From contig OX442431.1 of NCBI GenBank assembly GCA_949361645.1, positions 5,280,473 to 5,344,472 of the forward strand: a DNA stretch of 64,000 bases. Direction: 5' to 3'. Shown here piece by piece: positions 11,766 through 24,745 of the stretch (positions are counted from its first letter, which is position 1; each line of letters begins with the position of its first letter). Under the pieces are notes generated by a model. The model did not search any database. It was not told the origin of the DNA and was given only the letters and a program-made list of their open reading frames with translations. The translations under genes were made by a program, and so were the position numbers. The stretch comes from Spongilla lacustris (lineage: Eukaryota; Porifera; Demospongiae; Spongillida; Spongillidae).

Positions 11766-12194
11766 CACAACTGGATGCTTTCAACAGTCATGACACAATC
11801 TAATATATTCACTTAGCAACAGTCATTTAATCTTACACGTGAGTCACGTTTTCTTAATGACTTCATGATACGGCACAAATCCTATATTAGAGTTACTATT
11901 ACACAATGCGTGTAGTGGAAAGAGAGTACTCATGAAAATGCAACAAAGACCATTAAATAATAGCCTAGTGTGCACGTTGCAAATATGATACCATAGAGAA
12001 ACACTGATCAGCTATGCTACTATCTGAACTTGGTATACATGATTTACATAGTAATCTGTTTACCAGTATAATTATGTACATGTCATAACCACAAATAACT
12101 CAGCCACGGATGATACACATCCATAAAAAATGTTATACTTAGTTTTACTAGTGATACCAGCAAAAATTTACTCTCCCTTGTTATGACAGCAACA
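11766..12194. other. AT-rich intergenic, nothing recognised
   Basis: No open frame of note, no repeat and no splice-like structure are seen in this stretch. Confidence 0.5.
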
Positions 12195-12775
12195 GGTGTG
12201 TTGGACATTCATGGGCACCATGCCCTGCTATGTCGTTCAGGTGGGGATGTAGTCACAAGGCACAACCGACTTCATGACGGCTTTGCAGATTTCTGTCGTA
12301 AAAGCTTGTCTTGCTCCTGAAATTGAAAGAGGTTGTGGGCTCACCTCAATAAAGGACAGAACACGACCGACTGATGTGTTGGTGCCTAACTGGTCTCTCT
12401 CACGTTCAGCAGCATTTGACCTGGTCATCAATCCGCTCAACTCAAACTTTTTATTGGGAGTGAGCATGACCTCAGGCTATACTGCTGAGCTGGGAGAGCA
12501 GGACAAACATGCCAATAATGACATTCCCTGTATAGAGGGAGGTTGGGTATGTGTCCCATTGGTTGTGGAGGTATTTGGTGGTTGGGGAAATGAGGCACAA
12601 GAAGCTCTCTCAAGGGTTGCCAAGAAACTAGCCATCAGGACAAGTCGTTTCTGGCCTGAGGTGTTAGCCTTAATATACTGCCGCCTGGGCATTACCCTGA
12701 TGTACCAGAATGCAAGGGCTTTACTGGGAAGAACCACAAGTGAAGTAGATATTAGTTCAGTGTACATGTAGCTTA
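12195..12775 (+). pseudogene. LINE C-terminal zinc/nuclease domain fragment
   Basis: It begins with GHHALLCRSGGDVVTRHN, matching GHHAITCKRGGDVVTRHN in the LINE at 41447-43135. It then shifts frame near 12320 and continues as RPTDVLVPNW, AAFDLVINPLNS, GGWVCVPLVVEVFGGWGNEA, ending near 12770. The element family carries a CCHC-like knuckle followed by a PD-(D/E)XK-like pattern (RPxDxL ... AFDxxV), typical of restriction-like endonuclease domains. Only this 3' end is present, as expected for a 5'-truncated insertion, and the frameshift disables it. Confidence 0.8.
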
Positions 12776-13175
12776 GTATTTAGTTTTCTGCATTGTGTTC
12801 CTCATATATATCTATGTGTAAACAGTGTAAATGTAGATACATTTCATACTCTGGCAGCAGTGTATCAGTGCAACTGCTGTACACTTTCTTTTTACCATGT
12901 AGGTGCAGAATAATTCATCATTGGAGGAGTAGGGGTAGTACGTAAGGGTAAGTAGGTATCTCGTCCACCAATACAAGCACCTACCGTTAGCTTCCTAATG
13001 TGGTTGTATAAGGCGTCTCTAAATACTCAGACCCTAAGGCTTTATTGTTATTATATTGTTTCAGTCAGCATTACAGTATAATCCGCATACCAGTTAGAAT
13101 AATAGAGGAAAATGAATTTCCTCTTATGCGTCTATTGATGCTACTATTACTAATTGTTACATGAATAAGTATAAT
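12776..13175. other. 3' flank of NRPS-like gene 2
   Basis: No gene is seen. TTTATT at 13041-13046 reads AATAAA on the minus strand, about 285 bases past the stop codon of the gene at 13328, and is a plausible poly(A) signal for it. Confidence 0.4.
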
Positions 13176-13323
13176 CTTGAACACTTTCAAGTAAGCTCAC
13201 TAACTAGCAAAACACATCCAACACAACTTGAGCTAGTATGTTCACATATCCTGAACACTTTCAAGTAAGCTCACTAACTAGCAAAACACATCCAACACAA
13301 CTTGAGCTAGTATGTTCACATCT
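13176..13323. repeat. Two direct copies of a 74-bp unit
   Basis: A unit starting tgaacactttcaagtaagc and ending tagtatgttcacat occurs twice in a row with period 74 and almost no differences. It lies immediately downstream of the stop codon of NRPS-like gene 2, so it would be in that gene's 3' UTR. The near identity indicates a recent duplication. Confidence 0.95.
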
Positions 13324-13327
13324 GTAC

Positions 13328-16300
13328 CTAATTCTCATGGTCTAATACAATATCTACACACAAGTCCAACTTCCAATCGTGGCCATATCCTGCATTAACC
13401 ACAAGGCTTAGCAAGTGACCATCATGTACAGCTTGATACACAGCTGGAATGGTGAAGTGAGCATCAAAGGCAATATTGAGCCTATCAGTGAGATCAAGTA
13501 TAATGGCTGTACTATTACCTCCAATTGATAGTAAATCAGGTGTCAGTCTTACTGTTTCAGGATCAGTATCAAAAGATTTACTTACAAGTTCAACTATTTT
13601 GTCTGGAAGTGCAGGATCATTCAGACCAGCTAAAACAGGGTCACCATATAGCCAGTGGATATCAGGGATGTCGGTGAACATGAGCTTGTCAACAGGAGCA
13701 ATGAAATTGGAAGTGATGGGTGGAGGTTCAGAGAGTTGACGGACAAGACCAGCATAGGCTAGAGAAAGGGTGGATTTAAACTGCTGTGTGATTTTATGGT
13801 GCAAAGATGCAAATTCTGAACTTTCCACGTCACTGCTGTACAATACTGCTATATTGTCCCTACCAATACCTGTGGACACACCACACCAGCTCACTTCAGG
13901 GATGGTGCTTAGTACAAACAAAGCAGGTGTCACATCAATTCCCCTGTAGTATGCTTCAGCATTCACAGACACAAGCTCAAATGAGCCATACTTGGGTAGC
14001 TGTCTAACTAGTGAAGTAGACCTATGAACCTGACCATCAACCATAGTGGCAAAACTACCAACAAATCCTCGACACACATCTCGACCATCTCTGTGAAGCA
14101 ACTTTCCATTCAATCCTATACACATACTACCGATGGGTGTGCAAGGAATGCTGCCATCTTCAATGGATGGGATATCCTTAAGGTTGAAGTGGTGTGTGAT
14201 CAAATGCTGCTCAGGTACAAGGCTGTGTGTAACAATTACCTGTATGTGTTGCAAAGTAGTGATCCAGTTGGTGATATAAGCTAGACCAAGTGGTAGTCCA
14301 TGAATCCATAAGTGCTTGATGCTCTTACACCCCACTATTTTTGGTAGTGTTGAAGGAACACTGATTTCTGGAATCAAAACACTGTCCACTGCAGTTTCAT
14401 TGATAACCTTCACAAATGAAGCAATATTGTCGTAACTATACATCTGTACTGATATTCCTCGCAAGAGAAGACTGACAACTATGGGAAGGGTTGCAGATTC
14501 TACGGAAGTCAATGCGATGGTACTGCTTAGCTTACTTTCAGTAAAATACATACTGAAAGCTTCTGAACATGACAAGAGGTCAGATTGCCACCTGCCATTG
14601 CAAACTGTGAAATCAATTACTGGAGAATTGGACGGACAAATCGATTGGAATGATTCCGCTGTAACTACCACAACATTGCTTGCACAATATTTCTTGATCT
14701 GTTCACTCTCTATGATATTTCTGACTATAACCAGACATGGTAAACCATTCTTAGCGATATCAGCTATCATCCCCACTATATGATCTAGAGAAGAACAGGA
14801 TGCAAAGTCACATTTCATTTTTAAAGCCACAGTTATTAACGCTATGGCAAATGCTGAAAAGGGTAGATGTGCAATTACTGTGGGGCAGTTGTGGGCTGAA
14901 AGCAATTGAGAACTATTCATCAAAGACATCATTGATTCCTGGATTGATGTAAGCTGGGACCATGTAACCATATCATCATTATTCAGTGAAACTGCAACAG
15001 TGGTTCCTGTTACTGCATTGGATTTTTGGATTGGCGACACTTTACAGCCAATACATACCTCTGGTTGAGATTTGATAGCCTCTTCATGATGAAATTTGCA
15101 AATGTCACGACAGAGGTGTTTCAAGGGTACATTTAAGTACACATGCTTAACCATGGTTTCCAAGACTCTCTCCCAAGTCTCTAGTAGCATTTGCACTGTT
15201 TGAGCATCATATAAGGTCACTGAGTAAGCTACATGAATATCTAATGCATCTGTGCCAGCACTGACGTTAAAGTCTATTAGAGACTCACAGGCTGATAACT
15301 GTACTGGAATGTTTTGGAACAACTTTGAATCAAAAAATGGCATAGAGCTCTTGTAGTCAAAAATAAAATCTAACTGGTTGAGAACCCCAGATGAAAATGA
15401 AGAATTGGGCATCCATTCACCTCTTTTCATGAGTGCTTTTTCCAGTTGGTACCATGATATCTGATTTTCCATCACCTCTAGGATACCAGCCTTCACAGTT
15501 GAAAGTAAAGAATGCAAAGAAAAGTTTTCGTCAAATGTTATTCTTAGTGGAAAAGAATCTACACTAAAAACTGGTATCTTTGCATTCTCCGAATTTCGAA
15601 TAGCAAGCATTAAGGAAGCAACAACATCTATATTACCATTCAGGGCATATATAGAGGCCAACAGGCTTGTAAATACAGCTACAAATTCACTGATACCATT
15701 TGCTTGACAAAAATGCCTGATTTCTGTCATTGAAACACTGAATGTTTTGTGAATAGTCGAGGAAGAACTACCAGTGTAGGTACCCAAAAGAAGGCATTTT
15801 GGGTGGAGGAATGGTGGAAGTAAAGCATTATGGAATTTAGTTCGCCAAAGTTGCAGTTCCTTGTTAATACATCTGGAGCGCTCTGAGATAGCATGCTTGA
15901 TTGCAAAGAGAAAGGTTGAAGCGTTCGGTGTAATTAATACATCCTCTCCACCATTACAAATCCTTGTATACATTTCTTCAAAATCTCTAGTAAGAAGCTG
16001 TATTGACCATCCATCTGTCATCATATGGTGAGCCTGAAATGCAATAATACTACAACACCCACTTGCTCCAGGAACAGCAACATTTGTAAAGAGAGAAAAC
16101 CTCCAGAGAGGACCTTGAATAAGATTGAATTTGATCGAAGGGAGGATGATCTGGTTGCCTTGGAAACCCAATGGACAATCACTTGAGCAGTCTTTTATAA
16201 CAAATGCTGATGTCAGAAGGGATGTAAATTCTGAGCTTTCATACTTCATCACTTTCTGAAATGGATGTCCATACTTTGTACAACAGAAAATTGTCCTAAG

Positions 16301-18380
16301 AGATTCATGTTTTAAGGCCAGTTGGTGAACAGACTTTCGTATGATGTCAGAATTAATGGATTTCAAACAGATGGCTGCTGTTCCTAGTTCATAGAGAGGA
16401 CAAGGGGCTATGGCTTCATAGCACCATGTACATTCCTGACTATATGTAATAGGCCCAGTGTAGTCAGTCAAAGCCTGTTGAATTGTGGCAGATATAGGTT
16501 CTGCTAGAATCTTGGTAGAACTCTTGTCTACTATAACTGCTAGTGATTGAATTGTTGGATTTGCAAGTATGGTGGCTACTGATATTTCAAAGTGAAAACA
16601 TTCCTGTATAGAACTTGCAAGATCTACTGCTGAAAGAGAATTTCCTCCTAAGGCAAAAAAATTTCCCGCTAATGACACACTGGTGAGCTTCAGAATTTCT
16701 TTGACGACGCAGCACAGCTGCTCTTCAGTTTTACTAAGTTCGATTGACTCTGAAACTGACTCTGAAAAAAGTTTCTTAATTTGTGATGAAGGTGGCAATT
16801 CTTTTCTGCTTACCTTGCCTGATGGAAGAGTTGGAAGCTTATGGGTAAAGACATACAGTGATGGGACCAGGTACTGTGGAAGAAGCTTGAGAAGTTCAGT
16901 GGCTATGGCTCCACTAAGAGAGGCGTTTGTGAAGAAGCTTGCTCCTCCATACTCAATGACAGCACTGGACTCCTTGCTGGAATAATGACTCTCATTGATT
17001 TGTATGAAGCTTATTAGATTCATGTGAGACTCATCTGCAGCCACTACTGCCCTTTCAACACTGCTGTTCTTTTCTAACACAGCTTCAATTTCAGAAGGAT
17101 TGATACGCACCCCTCTGACTTTGATCTGGTGATCACGTCTTCCAATGTACATCAAATCACCTGATGAATTGTAATGAACGAGATCATGGGTATTAAAGAT
17201 GCTCCTATCATTGGTATGAGCTAATGATTTATCGTCAGAATTGAGATACGAATGTGCTACGCAATTGCCAATTGTAACTAATTCTCCTTCTTTGGATGAA
17301 TTTTGAGTTATAACGTTACCAGTGGTAGGGTCAATAACTTCAACATAAACGTTTGGAATTGGCTTGCCTATAGGCACAAATGAACTGCTAGTTTGTTCTA
17401 GATACTGACGGGTGACTTCAAAGTATGTTACATCACCACAAATCTCAGATGTACCATACAGGTTGAGAAGCCTGCAAGAAGGAGCTGCCTTCAAAAACAT
17501 TGCAGCTAAGCTCAATGAGAGTGGCTCACCACTGGATATGCAATGAGTGAGAAACTGTAGACTCTCTAAAGCTGATGGGAATTCTAGGACATGCCGCAGA
17601 TAGGATGGTACAAACGTCACTCGAGTCACTTTGCACTTCTTCATAAACGCTACTAAGAGACGTGGGTCCTTAGCTTCTTCTTCCAATGGAATTGCTAGAG
17701 GAGCACCTTTAAGTACTGCTCCAAGTATCTCCCAGATACAATCCACAAAATTCACTGATGTTTTGAAACACACAACATCATTAGGCTGGAATGGAAACTC
17801 CTTCCACATCCATTCAAATCGGTTAAGAGTTCCTGAGGTTGAAGCACAAACAGCCTTTGGAATGCCAGTTGAACCTGATGTGAAAATAATGTAAAACACA
17901 TCGTCACCACATCTAAAGCTCTCAACAATATTTCGACTACTACTGGATGTAATAATATGATCTTCTTCCATCTCAATACCAATTGCAAGAATGGATGATT
18001 TGCTGGTATGTAATACAGATTCTATCTTAGGATGGTCCTCGACAGAATAGAGCACTGCACAAGGTCTGGAAATCTCGAACAGGACCTGCATTCTCTGAGA
18101 AGGCAGGGAAGGGTCCACAAGCAGAAACACAGCACCGTGAAGGACACAGCCAAGAATAGCTGCCACAAGAGCAGCAGACCTTGGAATGCAAATGGCAATC
18201 AACTGAGATTGTCTAACTCCAACATCTTTAAGTATGGACTGTACTTGTAAAGCAGCGTTTTGTAGCTGCACATAACTAAGCCGATGTATGCCTGTAATGA
18301 TAGCAGCTGAATGCGGACTCAAAGAACAGGTTTCCAAGAAGTAGTGCAAGAGCTTTTCTCTTGATGTATTAACAGCATCC
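13328..18380 (-). CDS. NRPS-like enzyme 2, A-T-C-A*-T, large 3' exon
   Basis: About 1683 residues from the first full codon (18379). The adenylation domain shows TSGSTG at 167, FVDCIW with V212 and D213, NLYGTSE near 306, GRRDHQIK near 413 and LPSGK near 522. The first carrier serine is 581 (LGGNSL). The condensation motif is HHMMTDG at 784. The second adenylation-like region again lacks a P-loop (TSVESATLP) and has STSLVRQLP in place of TGDLVR. The C-terminal carrier has GGNS (serine 1623), followed by a tail (GYGHDWKLDL...) longer than in the paralogues. The exon starts after gtatttgcag. There is no ATG near the homologous start (the frame opens at TTG 18349), which supports a separate 5' exon. 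This is the most diverged of the three in its C-terminal quarter. Convergent with gene 1. Confidence 0.85.
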
Positions 18381-19689
18381 CTGCAAATACAAATCAGTGT
18401 TTATAGATATAATGGCATGGCACATACATATTTATTGTCTATTGTCAGCTACCTGTAAATAAAGGTATTTGTGTACTATCGCACCCTCCTCCCCTATTTA
18501 CATTTCCACACTGCGATTATGAGGGAACAAAGAGGTTAGTGTTTTGATCTGTTTAACATGTGGTCCAAGAAATTTAGATATCAATCAGTGTGCACTCCCT
18601 TATACAAAATCATTGTTAATTGTGTGCGTATGTGTGTATTTTTTTTTCATCCCACAGCTAGTACATAGGTTCTAAAAGTTCATCATTTCATTTCAATACA
18701 GCTTTTTCTATCTCTGGACATGCATCCATCACCCTACAGGTGCTAACAACCCGATGAGGTAAATGCGATCAATAAACACAGGAGCACCTAGAAGCACAAT
18801 TCGCACATTTACAAGTGATTAGTTAGTGATACAAAGATGAACAATAGCATCAGGAAAAAAGCATTTTGTTGCTTGCTTGCATCAAATATGTGTCGAGAAA
18901 GTTATCAATAGGGACACGCCCTAAACTTATCAATAACCATGCAGATGTAATCGCAGTTAGCATCCATTTTAAGCAAAGCTGCTAGGCTTTTGGGGCAAGG
19001 GCAACAGCTTGAAGGTTGTGTAGCAAGCTTACCAGTTCACATATTTTTAAATAACTCTGGGAACATGTCAGGGGCGGCGGAAAGGGGGAGGGAGAGGAGG
19101 GGGGGAAGGGGTTGCTTTAGCCCTCCTCCCCCTCAAAACAGAAAGCAAATTTCAAAAAATGGAAGGTATTTTACATCTTCATGGTATTAAAAATATTCGT
19201 CCATTACACTGTGCCTGATAAAATACGTGTTTAAAGTGCTTTGTTGGTATTGTCGATATTGTCACAAACATAAAATTTTGCAAGTTGCAAATAAATGTGA
19301 CAATGCATGGGATTTGATAACATTAAGAATGTACTAGAGAAATTATTAATGGCATGATACCTCAGCATCCCATACTGAAGCTATTATGATATGGAGTACT
19401 GTTAGCACAACAACAGTAACCCAGCAACTGAGTAGTAAATTGGTGACGATTTTGGCAGATTGAAGAATGGGTTTGCTAAACCAGCTGTCAGCAAGGAAAT
19501 TTCTTCTGCATCAGGGCATTGCATTAAGAGGACATTCTGAAAACGAAGGCAATTTGCCTCAGTTGCTCCCAGTATGGACTGTGAACAGTGCTGTACTGTT
19601 AGGAAGGGACAGTACATATCGCATGACATAGTAAACAAATTAGTGGCTATAATGGGTCACAATGTTTTAAGAAAGCTTCTGAGTATAGA
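18381..19689. other. 5' flank of NRPS-like gene 2
   Basis: No supported gene. On the minus strand the intron ends at 18381-18386 (ttgcag). A donor-like acag|gtagct lies near 18450, but I could not fix a 5' exon. A purine-rich stretch (aaagggggaggg) sits near 19080. The promoter and first exon of gene 2 probably lie here. Confidence 0.35.
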
Positions 19690-20010
19690 ATGAAGAATCA
19701 AAGTCAAGGATGGTATGAGAAACCTTGTTTGGTCTTCAGCTGGTGCTTCTACTCTTTGGGTGTGCAAAGGGTGTTGCAGGCAGAAGACCTTTTAATACAA
19801 GAGGCTATGTCAGCAATGAATGTTATACAAGCATTCTACCAACGCCAAGGGCAAGATGATGCCTTCAATGTGTTCTATGATTTTGTGGTGATTGGTGAAC
19901 CTGTATTACCAAGGTACTGTAAAGACCCACGAAGATATGATGACAGAGTGCCACATGTTCAGTTTAGCATACCTCATTTGTTTTATTGCCAGAAGTATGT
20001 GACTTTTTAA
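19690..20010 (+). pseudogene. hAT-type (ZMYM1-like) transposase fragment
   Basis: The frame contains LQAEDLLIQEAMSAMNVIQ, then YQRQGQDDAFNVFYDF, EPVLPRYCKDPRRYDD and SIPHLFYCQKYV. From memory this follows the order seen in the middle of ZMYM1-like/DUF4371 hAT transposases (LQ..DLL, V.P R.C.., dyyr... P.LD). The reading frame stops at 20008 and neither the zinc finger nor the dimerisation part is attached, so it is a fragment. Confidence 0.55.
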
Positions 20011-20654
20011 TCCAGGAACTGCACAATTGTTTTGGGCAAAGGGAAGTAATGAAACTTATTGTTACCTTAGAGTCTTTATTGCTGAATTCATCAAATTGAG
20101 TGCTTTCCTGTTTCAATGATTCTGTGTATAGACAGGGGTTCACTGTAGAGAAGCTTGAAAAGCAACTATTAATAAGAGTGCTTGTGGATGTCATTCATGT
20201 GGAGCTTCCAGAAGTTACAAAGGTTACTACTACTGATAATAGTGTCAGATCAATTTGATTTGCCTTGGCTAAACATGCAAGCAGAAATTTGCTTTGGTAC
20301 ATAAGTTACTACGATTGTATCTCACCACTCTTAGGCATTTGTTTACATATCTGAGGTCGACGATGACAAGAAAAGGCGGAACACCTGTTTCCTGCAGCAT
20401 ATTCACAAGGATTTGACTGACTAGCTCCATTAACATCAATGATGTTGATGTAGAATTCACAACTGTAAATGATGCACATGCCAGATACTTTGATAGTTTA
20501 ATATAGTCTTGCAAATCAGACGTACTTCGATGTGACCATACTTAAATGTGGACTGGGGACTAGCAATAGAAGTACATCTGGTGACATCAGCCAGTGCTTA
20601 CATATTCTGACAGAAATTCCAGCAGACCCAATGAGATTACAGCTTACATAATGT

Positions 20655-21240
20655 CATGTGACCTCTAGTGGTTTTATTGCATTCATTAATATGGCTGAAT
20701 CGGCAGTTCTGGACACCATACATGCAGCTGCTACATTCTGGGCTATTCGCAGTTGCATAAAACTACAGGAATTGGCTGTGAAGCACTTCTTACTAGGGAG
20801 GGATGTTTTTGTTACCTTCCGACTGGTAGTGGCAAGTCCTTGTGTTATTAAGGCCTACTTGCTCTCTAAAGCATTTGACGAGTTACATAAAACGACAGAG
20901 AGTTGCAGTTATTAGCCCTTTAATTGCATTAATGAAGGACCAGGTGAGAGCTATTACTGAACATGGCATCTTTGCCATTTCACGCTGGTGAAACCAATGT
21001 AGTTGAAGATGATATTTTGGGTGGTTAGTACCACGTTGTGCATTTTAGACTGGAGACACTATTGGATGTCTGAAGCAGCAAAGGCAAGCATATGCACCTC
21101 TACCATAATTTGCACTAACGCCGGCTTCATTCTTGTAGATGAGAAGTGCAAGTATATCTGGCTGTGTTTGTAGCTTCCTTCATGGGTCAGGCTGTTATCA
21201 ATACCACACACGAGGCATTTAGTATGCAACGTAACCGCCA
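20655..21240 (+). pseudogene. RecQ-type DNA helicase pseudogene
   Basis: Read across frames, this contains ELAVKHFLLGRDVFV, the Walker A motif LPTGSGKSLCY (20815-20848) and motif Ia VISPLIALMKDQVRAITEHG (20908-20967), followed by HAGETNVVEDDILGG. These are the ordered N-terminal motifs of RecQ-family helicases. Stop codons directly after Walker A (tat taa) and several frameshifts disable it. No DEAH box or second RecA domain is readable. RecQ-like helicases are often multi-copy in invertebrate genomes; no intact parent is in this window. Confidence 0.8.
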
Positions 21241-22540
21241 TTGATCATGAGCCAAAAAGAACACCTCTCAGAAAGAACGGATTTTCCACGACCTCCAGCA
21301 AGAAAACCAACGTGGAAGGTACAGCTAAGGCATGTGTGTACCGTCTTTTTGTGTAGGCTAATCGAGAACGATAAGTTATGCACGAACAAAACAAGCCATA
21401 TTTTTAGCGGTTTTCGAGCATTTGTAGCTATAGTTGTTATTGTTTGTTATTGTCTTATCTTTTTGGGTGGTGGTACAACTGAAGTGATTTTGTACTACGT
21501 GTTAGAAAGTGGTGCTTTACTATATGGACACAAGTCGTTAGAGCTTTTCATTCATAGTGTGGTACTGGTGGAACAGGCTAAACTTTGCATGCTCCCCAAG
21601 TAGGCCAAATTCTGTAGCTACCTCATGTTGGAAAATACTATTAACTAAAAAATTGACAAACCTAACTGTTCCACAGGTAGGGACTTGCAAGATGCACTCA
21701 TCAGCTAGGAGGACTGCTAGAAACCTCTCTCAGCTGCCATATGCATTTCACTTCTGGTTGGAAGATCTACTCCATTCAAGAATTTTTAAATGTACTGGCT
21801 ACGCAGTGAACCATCACTTCACTCAGTAGCAGAAGTATCAATTCTGGAGCATGTTTCACTTCTGAGGGAGACGTGGGCCTTTCTAAGCGGCAGCATTGAC
21901 ACAATGTACTGCCTGAAGTTGTCAGCCAATGCACTTGTTTGTGCTAAGTGCATCATCATGTGGCTGACAACTACTGGCTGTGAGAGGAGTTCCAAACACA
22001 GAGGATGCCAGTTGGGGCCTAGGACAATCAGGACAGTGTACAGTTGATGTACATGTATGTGTCTGATAAGTGAACACGGCCACTCCTGATTGATGGGTTT
22101 GATGTTTTCATCTGCCTTTGCTAGTTGTTTTGAGGTGAATAGTATATGCCATTTTATTCAATTGTACATTTTTAATAATGTTACTTGTACCTTACACTCC
22201 TGAGCTCAGTGAGCTAGCCAGAGGCAACTTTTTGGAACACCCTTCATTTTTGAGAGTTGTGGTACATTACTAGTATCGTTTATGTTGACTGATACCATAG
22301 ATATTTGATACATGGATTGGAAACGTCTCACGTGATCCATTACGACTAGTACAACATTTAGTACAAATTCGCGTTTCGCTTTTTCAGTGCGTGGGCGTAT
22401 AGTTATCCTAGCTTTTGGAGCCTTTTCAAATACGTAACCCGTGTTTTACTGGTAAGAAGTGATCGTATAGGTTAGTTTTCAATCTCTACACAACCCTACT
22501 CATTTTTAGCGCAGGTTGAACGTTGATTATAGTTCATAGA
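21241..22540. other. Unassigned DNA, several chance frames
   Basis: Open frames of 60-120 codons (for example 21241-21603) show no family I recognise, and the codon pattern is irregular. It may be the remainder of the transposon-like block that holds the hAT and RecQ fragments. No repeats are visible at this scale. Confidence 0.35.
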
Positions 22541-23180
22541 CAGCTTGATGGCTTTGTGCAACTGTACCACGAGTACGGTAAGTCGCATAGGAACCATCTA
22601 AGCAGTTTCTGATACTTCACTACAAAAGCTATGAGGTTGAATAACTACATGTATCTGTAGCGTGCAGTTCTTGGCGTATACGGTGTTAGGTGCTATACAC
22701 ATGTAAGGCCCACTGTTTGTGCAACTGTAACACGTCTTCATATGCACACCTGTAAGATTAAAAGACTGAAAAGTGTAGTGCACACATCGTGGTGTATGGT
22801 GAAGTGTATCGTTTAGCTTGTCATACTATGTATGAGCTTGTATTAAAAAAAAATTTGCGTAACATGTTATAATTGACTAATATACACAGCTAGGCTTTGT
22901 GGGACTGTACCATGAGTACGGTAAGTCGTATAGGAACCATCTAAGCAGTTTCTGATACTTCCCTACGAAAACTATTAGGTTGCCAACCTACATGTGTCTG
23001 TAGCGTGTAGCTCGTAGCGTGTAGGGTGTTCGGTGCTTTGTAATGCCCACTGTTGTTTTGTGAGACTGTAACACGTTTTTATAAGCACGCCTGTGAATTA
23101 GAAGACTGAAAAGCTGAGTTCACACGTTGTGGTGTATGGGGACGTTTATATTTCTGCTTGTCGTACTATGAGCTTGTATC
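22541..23180. repeat. Diverged direct duplication, about 300 bp, two copies
   Basis: Copy 1 (about 22541-22840) and copy 2 (about 22885-23180) share ordered blocks: gagtacggtaagtcg, taggaaccatctaagcag, tttctgatactt, gcccactgtt, gtaacacg and gtggtgtatgg. Substitutions and small indels are frequent, so the duplication is old. No protein is encoded in either copy. Confidence 0.85.
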
Positions 23181-24369
23181 GTATACTATAGCTAGCCATA
23201 AAACCCTATCTAACGACCACTTACGGCGAAACGCGTACCGGTAACTAATGAATTAATTGCTGGGTATTTGTATCAAATATCTGTTCTGCCAAAGATATTT
23301 GTATCAAATATCTATGGTTCTGCCACGGCACCTCCTTACACTGAAATACAGCGTACCTTCTCTTCCCACGATGGTCAACCACGCCAAGTTCTTGATGAGG
23401 TAATCCATTTGCCCTACATATTAAGTCGCAAGCGTGTCATTTATTCATGAAAATGCAAATATCCCACTCTGACTGTGCAAGAGAAAAACTATCGTTCTCG
23501 TCTTTTGGTATACATAGCCTTGTGCCCCATCTTTTCTCTTTACGAAAATGCCAAACTTACCCTGAATTCTTGCGGGAGCTGCCCGGACAACATCTAAAAC
23601 TGAAGGTCATATTCCAATACACGCGCACATAATTTCATAACTTCCTTGTCAGAGGCGGATCCAGAGGGGGGGAGGGGGGGGGAACTAGGGAATTCCCCCC
23701 CCCCCCCCCCCCCTGCTGGACCGTCCATACTAATGTTCATTCACTACATCGTAGACTCCATTACATAATCAATTCACGTATGTGTTGATTACTTATGCAA
23801 TGGATCGTGGCATCTGTTAGGCGCTAGCCGGTTCTATATCCTTTGATAAAGGCGCTATTGTCCCTTTTGTTATCGACGTCATATTATTGCGCCAGACAAA
23901 GACCCTTTCTCAAAAGCACTACTGTATACATCCTGTGTAAAGGCATTATTTTATATACGTCTCAGTTCAGTTTGCCTTGCTGTTGTCGGATCACTTGTCA
24001 GTCATCTTAGCAATTTCTCTGTTTTAACGGTGAGTGTAAAATTTTGTATTACATGCAGTGATGAAGTATTAATCTGCATGCTTATAGTATACTAACAGAG
24101 TTTCGAAAGTCGATTTCCAAGGTGTATACACAAGCAGACTAGGTAAGTTAATATAACGTGAATCCCACATCGAATTCTTATCATTGCATTATTTAATAGT
24201 TGTCGAACTCTCGTGATATTCCTATAGCTATAGTGAGGAATTTGAATTCAAAACTCAAAAGCTCAGCATTTATTTCACGTATGTGCTATGTTTTTAAATT
24301 CCAAGCAAAATGCGTATATGCATGTACGATCGACCTTATTATAGATGGAATGTGGCACGAAACGGTGTG
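23181..24369. other. Intergenic, with G/C-run hairpin
   Basis: Contains a short direct repeat (tttgtatcaaatatct, twice between 23266 and 23315) and a G-run/C-run pair (about 23667-23713, ending gggaattccccc), which can form a hairpin. No gene is supported. Confidence 0.4.
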
Positions 24370-24745
24370 CCAAGGAGAAGGAAGGGGACAGAATATCCAA
24401 TATATGCTGCCCCAGATAGCTATCAAATGTGCACTGGATTATAAACTGTTTGCATTTTATGAAAATGACCTTCCATCATACTCCTCACTAACCTCAGAAC
24501 TGGATCACTGGGTTCTTTATTGGAGGAGAAAAATGGAAACATCTAGTCACACGAAACCTTAGTTAGCAGACCCCGACATTTTCCCAAACATTCAAGTTCT
24601 TTTAAGTATTGGGTGCATATTTCCAGTTACAAATTCAGAAGTGGAACGTTCTTTTTCAGTTCTTCGGAGGCTCAAAACGTCGTTGAGAAATAGAATGGGA
24701 GAAGAACGCCTAGCATCACTCGCATACAAATTACAATGTAACTAG
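24370..24745 (+). pseudogene. hAT transposase C-terminal dimerisation region
   Basis: The frame reads FYENDLPSYSSLTSELDHW, stops once at 24559, then continues FPNIQVLLSIGCIFPVTNSE, VERSFSVLRRLKTSLRNRMG, EERLASLAYKLQ and ends at 24745. The NSEVERSFSVLRRLK core is the classic hAT dimerisation signature of ZMYM1-like transposases. An in-frame stop and the lack of the upstream catalytic region make it a remnant. Upstream bases to about 24200 are open but not recognisable. Confidence 0.85.

Noticed and set aside
1459..18380. Bacterial contamination carrying an NRPS cluster
   Set aside because: Genes have spliced 5' ends, lie among animal-type LINE, hAT and foldback elements, and share one continuous sequence with RAB3GAP2.
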